DNA of 64,000 nt from Falsibacillus albus (lineage in GTDB: Bacteria > Bacillota > Bacilli > Bacillales > DSM-25281), in the NCBI RefSeq assembly GCF_003668575.1, contig NZ_RCVZ01000001.1:434001-498000 (forward strand). Direction: 5' to 3'. A program made the translations under genes and the position numbers. The notes under the pieces are model-generated. The model had not been told where the DNA came from, ran no database searches, and saw only the letters and a program-made list of their open reading frames with translations. This document shows positions 36,748-43,843 of this stretch, in pieces; the stretch's first letter is position 1; each line of letters opens with the position of its first letter.

Positions 36748-37059
36748 ATGGCAATTGTCGACGTAACAGTGATACCAATCGGAACAGAAACTCCAAGCAT
36801 CAGTCAATATGTGGCAGATCTCCAGACAATTTTAGCATCGTATCAGGATGAGGGGAAAATACGCTTTCAATTAACACCTATGAACACAATCATTGAAGGG
36901 GAACTGCCGGTTTTGTTTGAAGTCATTCAAAAAATCCATGAAGCTCCATTTTCAAATGGAATCCAGCGTGTTGCAACGAATATCAGAATAGATGACCGTA
37001 GGGACAAAAAGCGGAAAATGGAAGACAAGTTGGAAAGTGTCCAATCTAAATTGAAATAA
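36748..37059 (+). CDS. yqgV: Thiamine-binding (MTH1187/DUF77) family protein YqgV
   Basis: 103 residues with the DUF77 pattern: VTVIPIGTETPSISQYVADL, then FQLTPMNTIIEGELPVLFEVI and GIQRVATNIRIDDRRDKKR. The family forms tetramers that bind thiamine or its precursors in the cytosol; whether it does so here is inferred. AGGAGGCGC precedes ATG 36748. It ends the yqgU-yqgV transcript before repeat DNA and a strong terminator. Confidence 0.88.
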   Translation: MAIVDVTVIPIGTETPSISQYVADLQTILASYQDEGKIRFQLTPMNTIIEGELPVLFEVIQKIHEAPFSNGIQRVATNIRIDDRRDKKRKMEDKLESVQSKLK

Positions 37060-37061
37060 AA

Positions 37062-37135
37062 AGGCTCTTTTCAGCTGGGAAATTTTCATTCAACGAAACG
37101 TAAAAATCGGGATTAGGATTTTAACAACAAGCTTT
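37062..37135 (+). repeat. Intergenic AT-rich repeat, family 2, copy 3 (partial)
   Basis: GGCTCTTTTCAGCTGGGAAA, TTTTCATTCAACGAAACG and GGATTTTAACAACAAGCTTT match parts of the copies at 1258 and 7561. The central TTGTTTAAGC section is missing. Confidence 0.6.
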
Positions 37136-37181
37136 AAGAAACCAGCCAATAAAAAAGGGCTATTTTAGCAGCTCTAAGGTT

Positions 37182-37233
37182 AACGCCAAAAGGGATTGAA
37201 AATGATTTCTCAATCCCTTTTGGCGTTTTTTTT
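37182..37233 (+). terminator. Terminator after yqgV
   Basis: AACGCCAAAAGGGATTGA (37182-37199) and its perfect complement (37210-37227) form an 18-bp stem, then TTTTTT. Confidence 0.95.
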
Positions 37234-37274
37234 ATAATCGTAAAGTTTATTGCTATTAGTCAAGGATCTAGAAG

Positions 37275-37359
37275 GTTGATTTTCGCGGAAGGGTGCTCAC
37301 TTTCCAAGGGGCGGGGGGTGAAGTCCTCAGCAATCTAAAACATTCCGCTCCAAACTATT
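37275..37359 (+). repeat. Intergenic GC-rich repeat, family 1, copy E (degenerate)
   Basis: GTTGATTTTCGCGGAAGG, CACTTTCCAAGGGGCGGG, GGTGAAGTCCTC and CATTCCGCTCCAA follow the family order, but the right terminus is decayed. Confidence 0.6.
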
Positions 37360-37381
37360 TTATGGGGAAATTTTCAAAGAT

Positions 37382-37426
37382 AAAAAAACTGTAGACAAAC
37401 TCAAATTTTTTGAATTTGCCTACAGT
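37382..37426 (-). terminator. Terminator after yqgW
   Basis: On the minus strand ACTGTAGGCAAATTCAAA and TTTGAGTTTGTCTACAGT form a long stem with three mismatches; seven T follow. Confidence 0.9.
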
Positions 37427-37451
37427 CCATGGCTGCAACTAAAGCTCTTTT

Positions 37452-37628
37452 TTAATGGGTAATTGCAGGGAAGCCGTGATGGACGACTGTCATGAAAGAG
37501 AACCAGCCAAATATCCCCAAAGCACCTAATCCAAATATGATTCCTAATAGGTTTTTGGTTTTAAAAGCGTTTACACTTGCGAAAACAGCAAGCAGAGCAA
37601 CAAGGGCAAAAATGATAACAAGACCCAT
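37452..37628 (-). CDS. yqgW: DUF2759 family small membrane protein YqgW
   Basis: 58 residues from ATG 37628, MGLVIIFALVALLAVFASVN, then AFKTKNLLGIIFGLGALGIF and a tail with VVHHGFP. Two hydrophobic helices joined by a basic KTKN turn. AAAGGAG lies 8 bases upstream on the minus strand, and a strong terminator follows, which supports a real gene. The pattern is that of DUF2759 proteins of Bacillaceae; function unknown. Its place between yqgV and yqgX matches B. subtilis yqgW. Confidence 0.85.
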   Translation of the reverse strand: MGLVIIFALVALLAVFASVNAFKTKNLLGIIFGLGALGIFGWFSFMTVVHHGFPAITH

Positions 37629-37831
37629 TTATGATGACTCCTTTCCTTGGTTGAGAATTTTTATATGTAAGATTATAGCATTCATTCATATTTTATAGTT
37701 TTTTTTCCAATTTGTCGAGGTACTGTTTTGGAATGTTTTTCTCTCTTCAGTAGTATGCTGCATTTTCAAGTCTCTTATGTTTTTTCATTCCAACCTTTTT
37801 CATGATAAAATCGAAATGGAGGTGCTTTAAT

Positions 37832-38467
37832 ATGAAATGGAATAGAATTCCACTGGGACCGATTCAAACAAATTGCTACATATTGACTGACGATGATTCA
37901 CATTGTTTGATCATAGATCCAGGTGATGAAGCTGAACATCTTATAAATTGGATTAAAAAGCGCGATCTGAAACCGCTCGCTATATTGCTGACACATGCTC
38001 ATTTTGATCATATCGGTGCTGTTGATAAAATTCGTGATAAATATGAAATTCCGTTATATATTCATGAAAAGGAAGCAAAATGGCTCCTGGATCCTGCCCT
38101 TAATGGATCTCAGTTTTTCAACCTGATCGAACCGATTAGGATCAAACCTGCTGATCAATTCCTTGCAGAGGAAGGGATGCTGCAAATAGGACCATTTCAA
38201 TTGAATGTCCTGGAAACCCCTGGCCATTCTCCTGGAAGCGTTTCGTATTATGTGGAAAAGGATGGTTTCGTGATCGCAGGTGATACGTTATTCTTCCAAG
38301 GGATCGGGAGAACCGATCTTCCTGGAGGAAACCAAGATCAGCTGATGAAGACGATCCATAATAAGCTATTAACGCTGCCGGAAGACACAATTGTGCTTTC
38401 AGGACATGGGGTGGAGACCAATATTCAGGATGAAATGGATGGCAATCCATTTTTGACAGGGTTTTAA
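37832..38467 (+). CDS. yqgX: MBL-fold metallohydrolase YqgX (glyoxalase II-like)
   Basis: 211 residues from ATG 37832, with GGAGGTG upstream. The metallo-beta-lactamase motif is LTHAHFDHIGA (HxHxDH), followed by the ligands in ETPGHSPGSVSYY, AGDTLFFQGIGRTDL and SGHGVETNI. These make a binuclear metal site, as in hydroxyacylglutathione hydrolase-like proteins; in Bacillus the substrate may be a bacillithiol thioester, which is inference. Cytosolic, single gene. Confidence 0.92.
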   Translation: MKWNRIPLGPIQTNCYILTDDDSHCLIIDPGDEAEHLINWIKKRDLKPLAILLTHAHFDHIGAVDKIRDKYEIPLYIHEKEAKWLLDPALNGSQFFNLIEPIRIKPADQFLAEEGMLQIGPFQLNVLETPGHSPGSVSYYVEKDGFVIAGDTLFFQGIGRTDLPGGNQDQLMKTIHNKLLTLPEDTIVLSGHGVETNIQDEMDGNPFLTGF

Positions 38468-38602
38468 AACTTTGTATAAATACAATGGCATGTTCATAAC
38501 TATATAATAGATTGACTGACATCTTAATTAGTCCCATCTTATGATTGGATTTTAGTGTAAAGAGGTCAGTCTTTTGTTATTCCATGTCTTTGGAGGCATA
38601 CA

Positions 38603-39670
38603 ATGAAGGGTTTTTTAATGAAGAAAATCAAGAAAAACGGAATGTTGACGGTATCTGAGTATATGGATCTTTCCTTATACCATCCACAACGGGGCTATTA
38701 CATGAGGATGCAAAAGAAAATCGGGGATAAGGGGGATTATATAACAAGCTCCAAAATTTCACCCGTTTTTGCAAAGATGCTCGTGCAATATGCCCTGTCC
38801 CAATGGAATAAAAAAGATCTGGACTATCGATTCTGTGAAATCGGGAGCGGGGATGGGACATTTGCTCATCAATTCCTTACCCAGCTTAAGGAGCTTTCTC
38901 CTGAAGTTTACAATAAACTGACGTATTACTTGATTGAAAAAAGTCCGTTTCATCGCACCCTTATCGAAAAAAACGTGAACTTTCATTCCATGGTGCTGCT
39001 GGACGATCTAAAAAAAATCAATTCTTTTTCTGGCATCGTTTTTTCAAATGAGTGGCTGGATGCACTCCCGGTTCATGTAATCGAGAAAAAGCATGGGTCC
39101 CTTTTTGAAATAATGATTTCTGTGAAGGAACATCAGCTGATTGAGACAAGCATCCCATTAACAAATAAAAAGATCATTTCCTTTCTCGAAGAATATGATC
39201 TTAATTTGGGAAATGGCCAAAGGATCGAAATTCCATTAAAAATGATCGAAAGCTACCGGCAATTGGTTCATTCCATACAGAATGGGACGGTCATTACCAT
39301 TGATTATGGGTACTTGGAGAGTGAATGGAAACAGCCTTATTTAAAAAAAGGGAGCCTGAGAGGATACAAAGACCATCGGATCCAAGAAAATTATCTTGCA
39401 TCCCCCGGTGAAATGGATTTGACGTCACATATTCACTTCGATGTTCTGAAGCAATTAGGCGAAAAAAATGGTTTTCACTCAATACTGCTTGAAGATCAAC
39501 GAACATTCCTTGAGAATTTGGGGATTTACAAAGAATTATTGAATTGCACGGACATGGATCCATTTTCTTATGAAAGAAAATGGAACAGGGGCATCATGCA
39601 GCTCATGGACGGGGGAGGAGTCTCCAGCCGCTTTAAAGTATTAGTACAGGAAAGAATCATTAGAAAGTAA
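38603..39670 (+). CDS. MidA/NDUFAF7-like SAM-dependent methyltransferase (DUF185)
   Basis: 355 residues. The family layout is clear: SEYMDLSLYHPQRGYY (substrate-side loop), GDKGDYITSSKISPVFAKML, then SAM-binding CEIGSGDGTFAHQFL, LIEKSPFHRT, IVFSNEWLDALPVHVI (the N-E-x-x-D-A-L/F-P motif), ITIDYGY, and GEMDLTSHIHF. The mitochondrial member NDUFAF7 methylates an arginine of complex I; the bacterial target is unknown. GGAGGC precedes ATG 38603. This gene is not in the B. subtilis block I remember. Confidence 0.85.
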   Translation: MKGFLMKKIKKNGMLTVSEYMDLSLYHPQRGYYMRMQKKIGDKGDYITSSKISPVFAKMLVQYALSQWNKKDLDYRFCEIGSGDGTFAHQFLTQLKELSPEVYNKLTYYLIEKSPFHRTLIEKNVNFHSMVLLDDLKKINSFSGIVFSNEWLDALPVHVIEKKHGSLFEIMISVKEHQLIETSIPLTNKKIISFLEEYDLNLGNGQRIEIPLKMIESYRQLVHSIQNGTVITIDYGYLESEWKQPYLKKGSLRGYKDHRIQENYLASPGEMDLTSHIHFDVLKQLGEKNGFHSILLEDQRTFLENLGIYKELLNCTDMDPFSYERKWNRGIMQLMDGGGVSSRFKVLVQERIIRK

Positions 39671-39727
39671 AAAGACCATCTGCAAGAGTAGTCAATCACT
39701 CAGTTGCCGAATGGTCTTTTGTTTTTT
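39670..39727 (+). terminator. Bidirectional terminator between the methyltransferase gene and yqgY
   Basis: AAAAGACCAT (39670-39679) and ATGGTCTTTT (39711-39720) pair around a roughly 31-base loop with extra TGCAA/TTGCC-type pairing; T-rich on both strands. Confidence 0.75.
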
Positions 39728-39742
39728 GGAAGGTACAGCTTA

Positions 39743-39985
39743 TCAATGTCCTCCGCCTGGAGTCATCATAAAGGTCGTCCAGTATGTGAATCCTGCAAAG
39801 AAAACGGTTAAATACGCTCCAAAAACATAAATATACATACGTTCAGATAATTTCAAATAGCTCAATAAAATAAAGAATCCTGTTTGGCCTAGGAAGATCA
39901 AAGCTGTTTTATCCATACCTCCTAGGTAGAAAAAGACTGTGAAAATTCCTGTCCAGAAGCCCAATACTCTGTACATGCGATCCAT
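39743..39985 (-). CDS. yqgY: DUF2626 family membrane protein YqgY
   Basis: 80 residues, MDRMYRVLGFWTGIFTVFFY through FMMTPGGGH, with three hydrophobic stretches. AAAAGGAGGG precedes ATG 39985 on the minus strand. The length and the conserved start and GGGH end match DUF2626 of Bacillaceae. No function is known. It lies between yqgX and mgsR as in B. subtilis. Confidence 0.88.
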   Translation of the reverse strand: MDRMYRVLGFWTGIFTVFFYLGGMDKTALIFLGQTGFFILLSYLKLSERMYIYVFGAYLTVFFAGFTYWTTFMMTPGGGH

Positions 39986-40211
39986 TTATGTATCCCTCCT
40001 TTTTACCCTCGGTCCATCAATTAAATATTATAAATGAAACATGAATAAATTGTAAATATTTCATCGTCCTTAGTTTATGACATTTGCCAGATAATTAAAC
40101 AAATAATTGGCTATTTTTTAGGCGATTGAAATAAAACGTTTTCAATTGATGGTTATTTTTATTATACATGAAAAGAATGGAAAGGAAATGGACAACTTTT
40201 TTAAAATCTCA

Positions 40212-40260
40212 TTCCACGCTGCAGGGCCCCAACCTGCCTCAATCAACATCAAATGATGAA
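40212..40260 (+). repeat. Intergenic GC-rich repeat, family 1, copy F (right half only)
   Basis: CCACGCTGCAGGGCCCC then CCTCAATCAACATCAAATGA keeps the right terminus and its ATGATGAA-type extension, as in copies A and G. The rest of 39986-40408 is AT-rich with no gene; only the dyad at 40328 stands out. Confidence 0.55.
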
Positions 40261-40327
40261 TTTTTTTGTGAAATTCGGTAGTTCCGGACCGAATTGTCCC
40301 CTATCTGTGTATCGTTGTGCATATAAC

Positions 40328-40355
40328 TGTACAATACTTATACATATATTGTACA
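40328..40355 (+). promoter_or_regulatory. Dyad upstream of mgsR
   Basis: TGTACAATA (40328-40336) and TATTGTACA (40347-40355) are perfect inverted repeats separated by 10 bases, about 55 bases before the mgsR start. TGTACAAT also occurs twice as a direct repeat here. It has the shape of an operator for a dimeric regulator; which one is unknown. Confidence 0.5.
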
Positions 40356-40408
40356 ATTGTTTTAGCAATCAAATACTGGAATGAAATAAAGGAAGGGGAA
40401 GATATGGA

Positions 40409-40789
40409 ATGGAGGAGCTAATCTTTTATACGTACCCGAGCTGTACGTCATGCAGGAAGGCAAAGAAGTGGCTGAAGGCAAATTCGATTGAATTTTCCGA
40501 GCGTCATATATTCAGGGACCCTCCAACCTTGGATGAGTTAATGGGAATCCTGTCTCATACCACCGAAGGTCTGGATGAAATCCTTGCCACTAGGAGTCAG
40601 TCTTATAAAGATTTATCCGTTGATATCAATGATCTTCATCTATCTGAAATCCTCCAATTGATCCTCGACAATCCAAAGCTTTTGAGAAGGCCGATTCTAT
40701 TTGACGGTAGCAAAATTTTAGTGGGCTATCATCCTGAGGGATTACGAAGCATGACCAATAAGAAAAAAGCATTGCAGCTGACAAGTTGA
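40409..40789 (+). CDS. mgsR: Spx/ArsC-family stress regulator MgsR
   Basis: 126 residues with the redox switch Cys12-Thr-Ser-Cys15 in the thioredoxin-like start LIFYTYPSCTSCRKAKKWL. EILATRSQSYKDL and LLRRPILFDGSKILVGYHPE are closely similar to B. subtilis MgsR (YqgZ), which binds RNA polymerase to control a subset of SigB-dependent general stress genes. GGAAGGGGA precedes ATG 40409. I find no convincing SigB promoter upstream, so its control may differ from B. subtilis; a TGTACAAT dyad lies there instead. Confidence 0.92.
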   Translation: MEELIFYTYPSCTSCRKAKKWLKANSIEFSERHIFRDPPTLDELMGILSHTTEGLDEILATRSQSYKDLSVDINDLHLSEILQLILDNPKLLRRPILFDGSKILVGYHPEGLRSMTNKKKALQLTS

Positions 40790-40878
40790 ACCATAATAAT
40801 GAGGTGGGGACATAACTAAATCACACATAAAAGGCGAACAATTTCAAGAAAAATTAGGGATCTGTTATTACACCGTTT

Positions 40879-40971
40879 TTGATTTCCTTGCAAGACTTCG
40901 CTTTCCGCGGGGCGGGCGGTGGACGTCCGGAGTCTCGCACCTTCCGCTCCAATCAATATTAATCGATGATT
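40879..40971 (+). repeat. Intergenic GC-rich repeat, family 1, copy G
   Basis: TTGATTTCCTTGCAAGAC, CTTCGCTTTCCGCGGGGC, GTCTCGCACCTTCCGCTCC and AATCAATATTAATCGATGA. One of the best preserved copies, just upstream of the IS-split hairpin. Confidence 0.75.
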
Positions 40972-41038
40972 GGTGCAAACCGAAAGGGACAGCCGCTTTT
41001 AAAGTGTACCCCTTGTAAAGGACATCTTTAAAAAAGGG

Positions 41039-41947
41039 CTAGGCTACCTGAAGAAGATGATTTCTGTATTGTACAGGGGTCATCTTTTTTCTATTCCATT
41101 GATATCGAGTATGGTTGTAATGATGAATATATCTGTTTACCTCTTTGTGAATTTCCTCAATTGTTTTACATGCTTTAATGTTTACTTCATCTTTAAAGTG
41201 ACCAAAGAAGGACTCGATTGGGGCATTGTCCCAACAGTTTCCCCTTCGAGACATAGACTGGAGTAGTCCCAGTTTCTTCACGTGTTTCTGAAAGTCAGGG
41301 TGGGTATAATGTGTGCCTTGATCAGAGTGGATGAGGGCATTTTCAGCCTTTTTAAACCGTCGATTTTTCTTTAGCTTGTTCAATGTTTCGGAGGCTAAAT
41401 CCATCGTGATCCGACTAGAGACATGATGCGCTAGCACTTCGCCTGTAGACCCATCCTTGATTACTGACAACTCTTTGTCCACCATGATATTGGAGGTAAG
41501 TAATATCAGTGAGAAGTACTTTTCCAGGCGGTTGAAGTTACGGTTTAGCAAGTTAGGAACAACGCGGTGTTCCTGAGTTGCCTTCATCAGTCTCTTATAA
41601 GGATTTGCCTTTCGCGCAGGGCAAACAATGTCATATTTCTTCATAATCCTTCGGATTTTCTTTAGGTTGAAGATACACTGAAATTGCCCCGCCAATGTCA
41701 TCTTGATTTGACGTGCCCCTTTCTTCCGACCTTTAAACACAAAGGCTTTTAAGATTAACTCTTTGGCTGCTTCATCTTTGGTTTCTTGTCGTTTTCGATG
41801 TGCTTCAGCCTCTGGGGAGAAATAACGATAATAACCACTACGTGAAACACCAGCTATCACACAAAGGAATTTAACCATATGTTTCAAGTTGTATTTCTCT
41901 ATCACATATCGAATAAGAACGAACTTTTGGCCAGCCGGTACGTTCAT
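41039..41947 (-). pseudogene. IS3-family transposase OrfB, first catalytic region scrambled by compensating frameshifts
   Basis: 302-codon open frame with the RNase H-like second and third catalytic regions intact: ALIHSDQGTHYT and NAPIESFFGHFKDE. The region that should hold the first catalytic aspartate reads NRLEKYFSLILLTSNIMVDK, which fits no transposase. The +1 frame of the same DNA (about 41540-41480) reads PGKVLLTDITYLQYHGGQR, the canonical IS150-group motif. Two indels therefore put the gene out of frame and back again; loss of 7 plus 5 bases would explain it (a CCTGGAA tandem copy, and five bases before TTGTCAG). The product would lack the first Asp and be inactive. Confidence 0.85.
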
Positions 41948-42354
41948 TTCAGCCCCCTTTCTAGCATTCGGATCTTTTTTAAGAGTTCATGTTCAGCCTC
42001 CAGTAAGTTCATCTTAGCTTCCAACCGAGCATATTTTTCTTCTAAAGATAACTCCTTATCACGTGTTCTGCCAGATTTTCCTTTTCTAGTATCCTTGAGG
42101 CCTAATCCCCCTTCTTCCGCATATGCTTTTTTCCACCGATACGCAGCTGACTTAATTCTCCGCTTCCCTAAAATATCAATGTCAAATCCTGCTTCCTCGT
42201 ATATTTGTGTTGAAAACTTTCCACTTCTAGATTCTGAAATAAAGTGGTGTTTAAATTCCTCTGAATATGTAATGCCTTTTGAGCTAATTGAAGTAACGTA
42301 GGGGTTTTTAGATAATATAGAGATCTCTTTCTCTGTAAAAAGTTTCTTAGTCAT
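41944..42354 (-). CDS. IS3-family transposase OrfA
   Basis: About 136 residues from ATG 42354 (GGAG upstream): an N-terminal HTH region (GITYSEEFKHHFISESRSGK, KRRIKSAAYRWKKAYAEEGG) and a C-terminal leucine-rich coiled coil (LSLEEKYARLEAKMNLLEAE). A_AAA_AAG slippery heptamer at 41980-41974 lies in the right frame for the -1 frameshift that makes OrfAB in this group. orfA stop and orfB ATG overlap as ATGA (41947-41944). orfA itself looks intact. Confidence 0.85.
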   Translation of the reverse strand: MTKKLFTEKEISILSKNPYVTSISSKGITYSEEFKHHFISESRSGKFSTQIYEEAGFDIDILGKRRIKSAAYRWKKAYAEEGGLGLKDTRKGKSGRTRDKELSLEEKYARLEAKMNLLEAEHELLKKIRMLERGLK

Positions 42355-42476
42355 AAATTCTCCGTCTCCCAATTTCTGATGTGATATTGATTATACAAAA
42401 AATACCCTATAGAGAGCACTTTTTTAAGTGTCTACTCTATAGGGTACATTTTATTTTAGGCTGTCCCTTTTTTTCT

Positions 42477-42495
42477 GCGCCTCCGGTCGAGGCGC
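42477..42495 (+). other. GC-rich hairpin between IS and tRNA-Gln
   Basis: GCGCCTC and GAGGCGC form a perfect 7-bp stem with a five-base loop, followed by CGCCGCTTTTCTTT. It is not a convincing terminator for the minus-strand tRNA because no T run follows on that strand. Confidence 0.4.
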
Positions 42496-42546
42496 CGCCG
42501 CTTTTCTTTGTGCAGCTATGGCGGCTAGAGGCTGTGAGCTTTTATA

Positions 42547-42618
42547 CTGGGCTAGCTGGATTCGAACCAACGCATGTCGCAGTCAAAGTGCGATGCCTTA
42601 CCGCTTGGCTATAGCCCA
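42547..42618 (-). tRNA. tRNA-Gln (TTG anticodon)
   Basis: 72 bases on the minus strand, starting TGGGCTATAGCCAAGCGGTA. Acceptor stem TGGGCTA pairs with TAGCCCA; anticodon stem TCGCA/TGCGA encloses loop CTTTGAC with anticodon TTG; T-arm has GGTTCGAATCC. The discriminator is G, and CCA is not encoded. It is nearly the same as B. subtilis tRNA-Gln. Divergent from comGA. Confidence 0.96.
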
Positions 42619-42751
42619 TCATTGCTACAAAAATAATTTACCCCGCGTTTATAATTGCTATTCACAAAAAATATAACTTTTTGTAATTTATTGAAGGAAA
42701 TTGACGAGTGAGATCGAATATTAAATTTAATCTAATCAAAAGGTGGTGGAT

Positions 42752-43843
42752 GTGATTGTAGCAAAAAAAGTTGAAAGCATATCCAAAGGATTACTCCGGG
42801 CAGCACTCGAGCAAAAAGCAACGGATGTCCATTTGGCCCCCAGAAAGGAAGATTATTTTATTCAATTTCGGACAAACGGAAAATTGATCCCCTTCCAAAC
42901 ACTGCCCATCGAAATGGGTGAGAGGCTTATTTCTCATTTGAAATTCATGGCCCAGATGGATATCAGTGAAAAAAGAAAGCCTCAAAGCGGTTCTTATCAA
43001 ATCTCCTTTCCGGGATTGCACGCCTCTTTAAGAATTTCCTCCTTGCCTACCGCGTATTCAAAAGAAAGCATCGTCATTCGGATTCATTACCCCAATCAAC
43101 ACGTTCCTATCGAAAAAATGACCTTATTTCCAAAAACCCTTCTGACCCTTCAGGCGTTTCTAAAACACTCCCATGGATTAATAATTTTCACCGGACCTAC
43201 CGGGAGTGGAAAAACTACGACATTATACTCGCTTGTTCAATATTGCTCGGAAAACCTGAATCGTAATGTCATTACACTCGAGGACCCCATTGAAAAACAG
43301 GATGATAAATTATTGCAGGTGCAAGTGAATGAAAAAGCAGGGGTGACCTATTCAACAGGTCTCAAAGCCATCTTGAGGCATGACCCGGACATCATCATGG
43401 TAGGTGAAATCCGTGATGCCGAAACGGCAAAAATCTCCATTAGGGCAGCTCTTACGGGACACCTAGTCTTAACCACTCTCCATACGAGAGACGCAAAAGG
43501 CGCCATATATCGACTACTGGAATTTGGTGTCAACTGGCATGAAATTGAACAAACGCTGATAGCCGTTTCAGCCCAAAGGTTAATCCATCTTCAATGTCCG
43601 CAATGCAAGGAGGAGCGAGAAGATTCATGCTCCCACAAATTTAATAAGCAGCGAGCAAGCGTCTATGAATTGTTATATGGAAAAGCGCTCCTTTCCGTTT
43701 TGAAAGAATCCCGTGGGGAAAAAGAGGCGTACAATTACCCGACATTAAAAAATATATTAAGGAAGGGGATCGCTCTTGGCTACATTTCCAATGAGGAATA
43801 CAATCGCTGGATCCACCAAGAACAAAAAGCGGATCACACCTAA
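42752..43843 (+). CDS. comGA: Competence pilus assembly ATPase ComGA
   Basis: About 363 residues, a GspE/PilB-type traffic ATPase. Walker A GPTGSGKTT, Asp box LEDPIEKQ, Walker B-like DPDIIMVGEIRDAETA, and His box ALTGHLVLTTLHT. A CxxC (CPQCKEE) lies near the C-terminus but the tetracysteine motif of long PilB proteins is incomplete. GTG 42752 is chosen because AAAGGTGG lies just upstream; GTG at 42743 overlaps it. It powers assembly of the transformation pseudopilus at the membrane. First gene of a seven-gene operon. Confidence 0.93.
   Translation: MIVAKKVESISKGLLRAALEQKATDVHLAPRKEDYFIQFRTNGKLIPFQTLPIEMGERLISHLKFMAQMDISEKRKPQSGSYQISFPGLHASLRISSLPTAYSKESIVIRIHYPNQHVPIEKMTLFPKTLLTLQAFLKHSHGLIIFTGPTGSGKTTTLYSLVQYCSENLNRNVITLEDPIEKQDDKLLQVQVNEKAGVTYSTGLKAILRHDPDIIMVGEIRDAETAKISIRAALTGHLVLTTLHTRDAKGAIYRLLEFGVNWHEIEQTLIAVSAQRLIHLQCPQCKEEREDSCSHKFNKQRASVYELLYGKALLSVLKESRGEKEAYNYPTLKNILRKGIALGYISNEEYNRWIHQEQKADHT

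Larger units (their letters stand above)
41000..42453 (-). mobile_element. IS3-family (IS150-group) insertion sequence, decayed
   Basis: About 1.45 kb with orfA and orfB on the minus strand. The ends are imperfect inverted repeats: on one side TAAAGTGTACCCC, on the other (read inward) TAAAATGTACCCT, followed by further matches GACA and TTAAAAAAG/TTTAAAAAAG. If the ends are at these T residues the flanks are TTT (40997-40999) and TTT (42454-42456), a possible 3-bp target duplication; with the usual TG...CA ends (41005-42448) no duplication is visible. orfB is damaged (see that entry), so this copy probably cannot move by itself. Confidence 0.85.
40983..42474 (+). terminator. Terminator hairpin split by an IS insertion
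   Basis: AAAGGGACAGCC (40983-40994) is the perfect complement of GGCTGTCCCTTT (42459-42470), which runs into TTTTTTT. The whole IS element lies between the arms. Without the IS and one TTT duplicate the hairpin would close with a seven-base loop (GCTTTTA). It would have ended transcripts from mgsR. Confidence 0.75.

Noticed and set aside
39986-40408. SigB promoter for mgsR
   Set aside because: No GTTT with GGGTA at 12-15 bases could be found on the plus strand.
42381-42614. Plus-strand frame spanning the IS end and tRNA-Gln
   Set aside because: It crosses an IS terminus and reads through the complementary strand of the tRNA.
42620-42690. ComK-type AT boxes before comGA
   Set aside because: AAAATATAACTTT (42668-42680) and AAAAATAATTTAC (42629-42641) are one or more bases off AAAAN5TTTT, and their spacing fits none of the known classes; AT-rich DNA gives such matches by chance.
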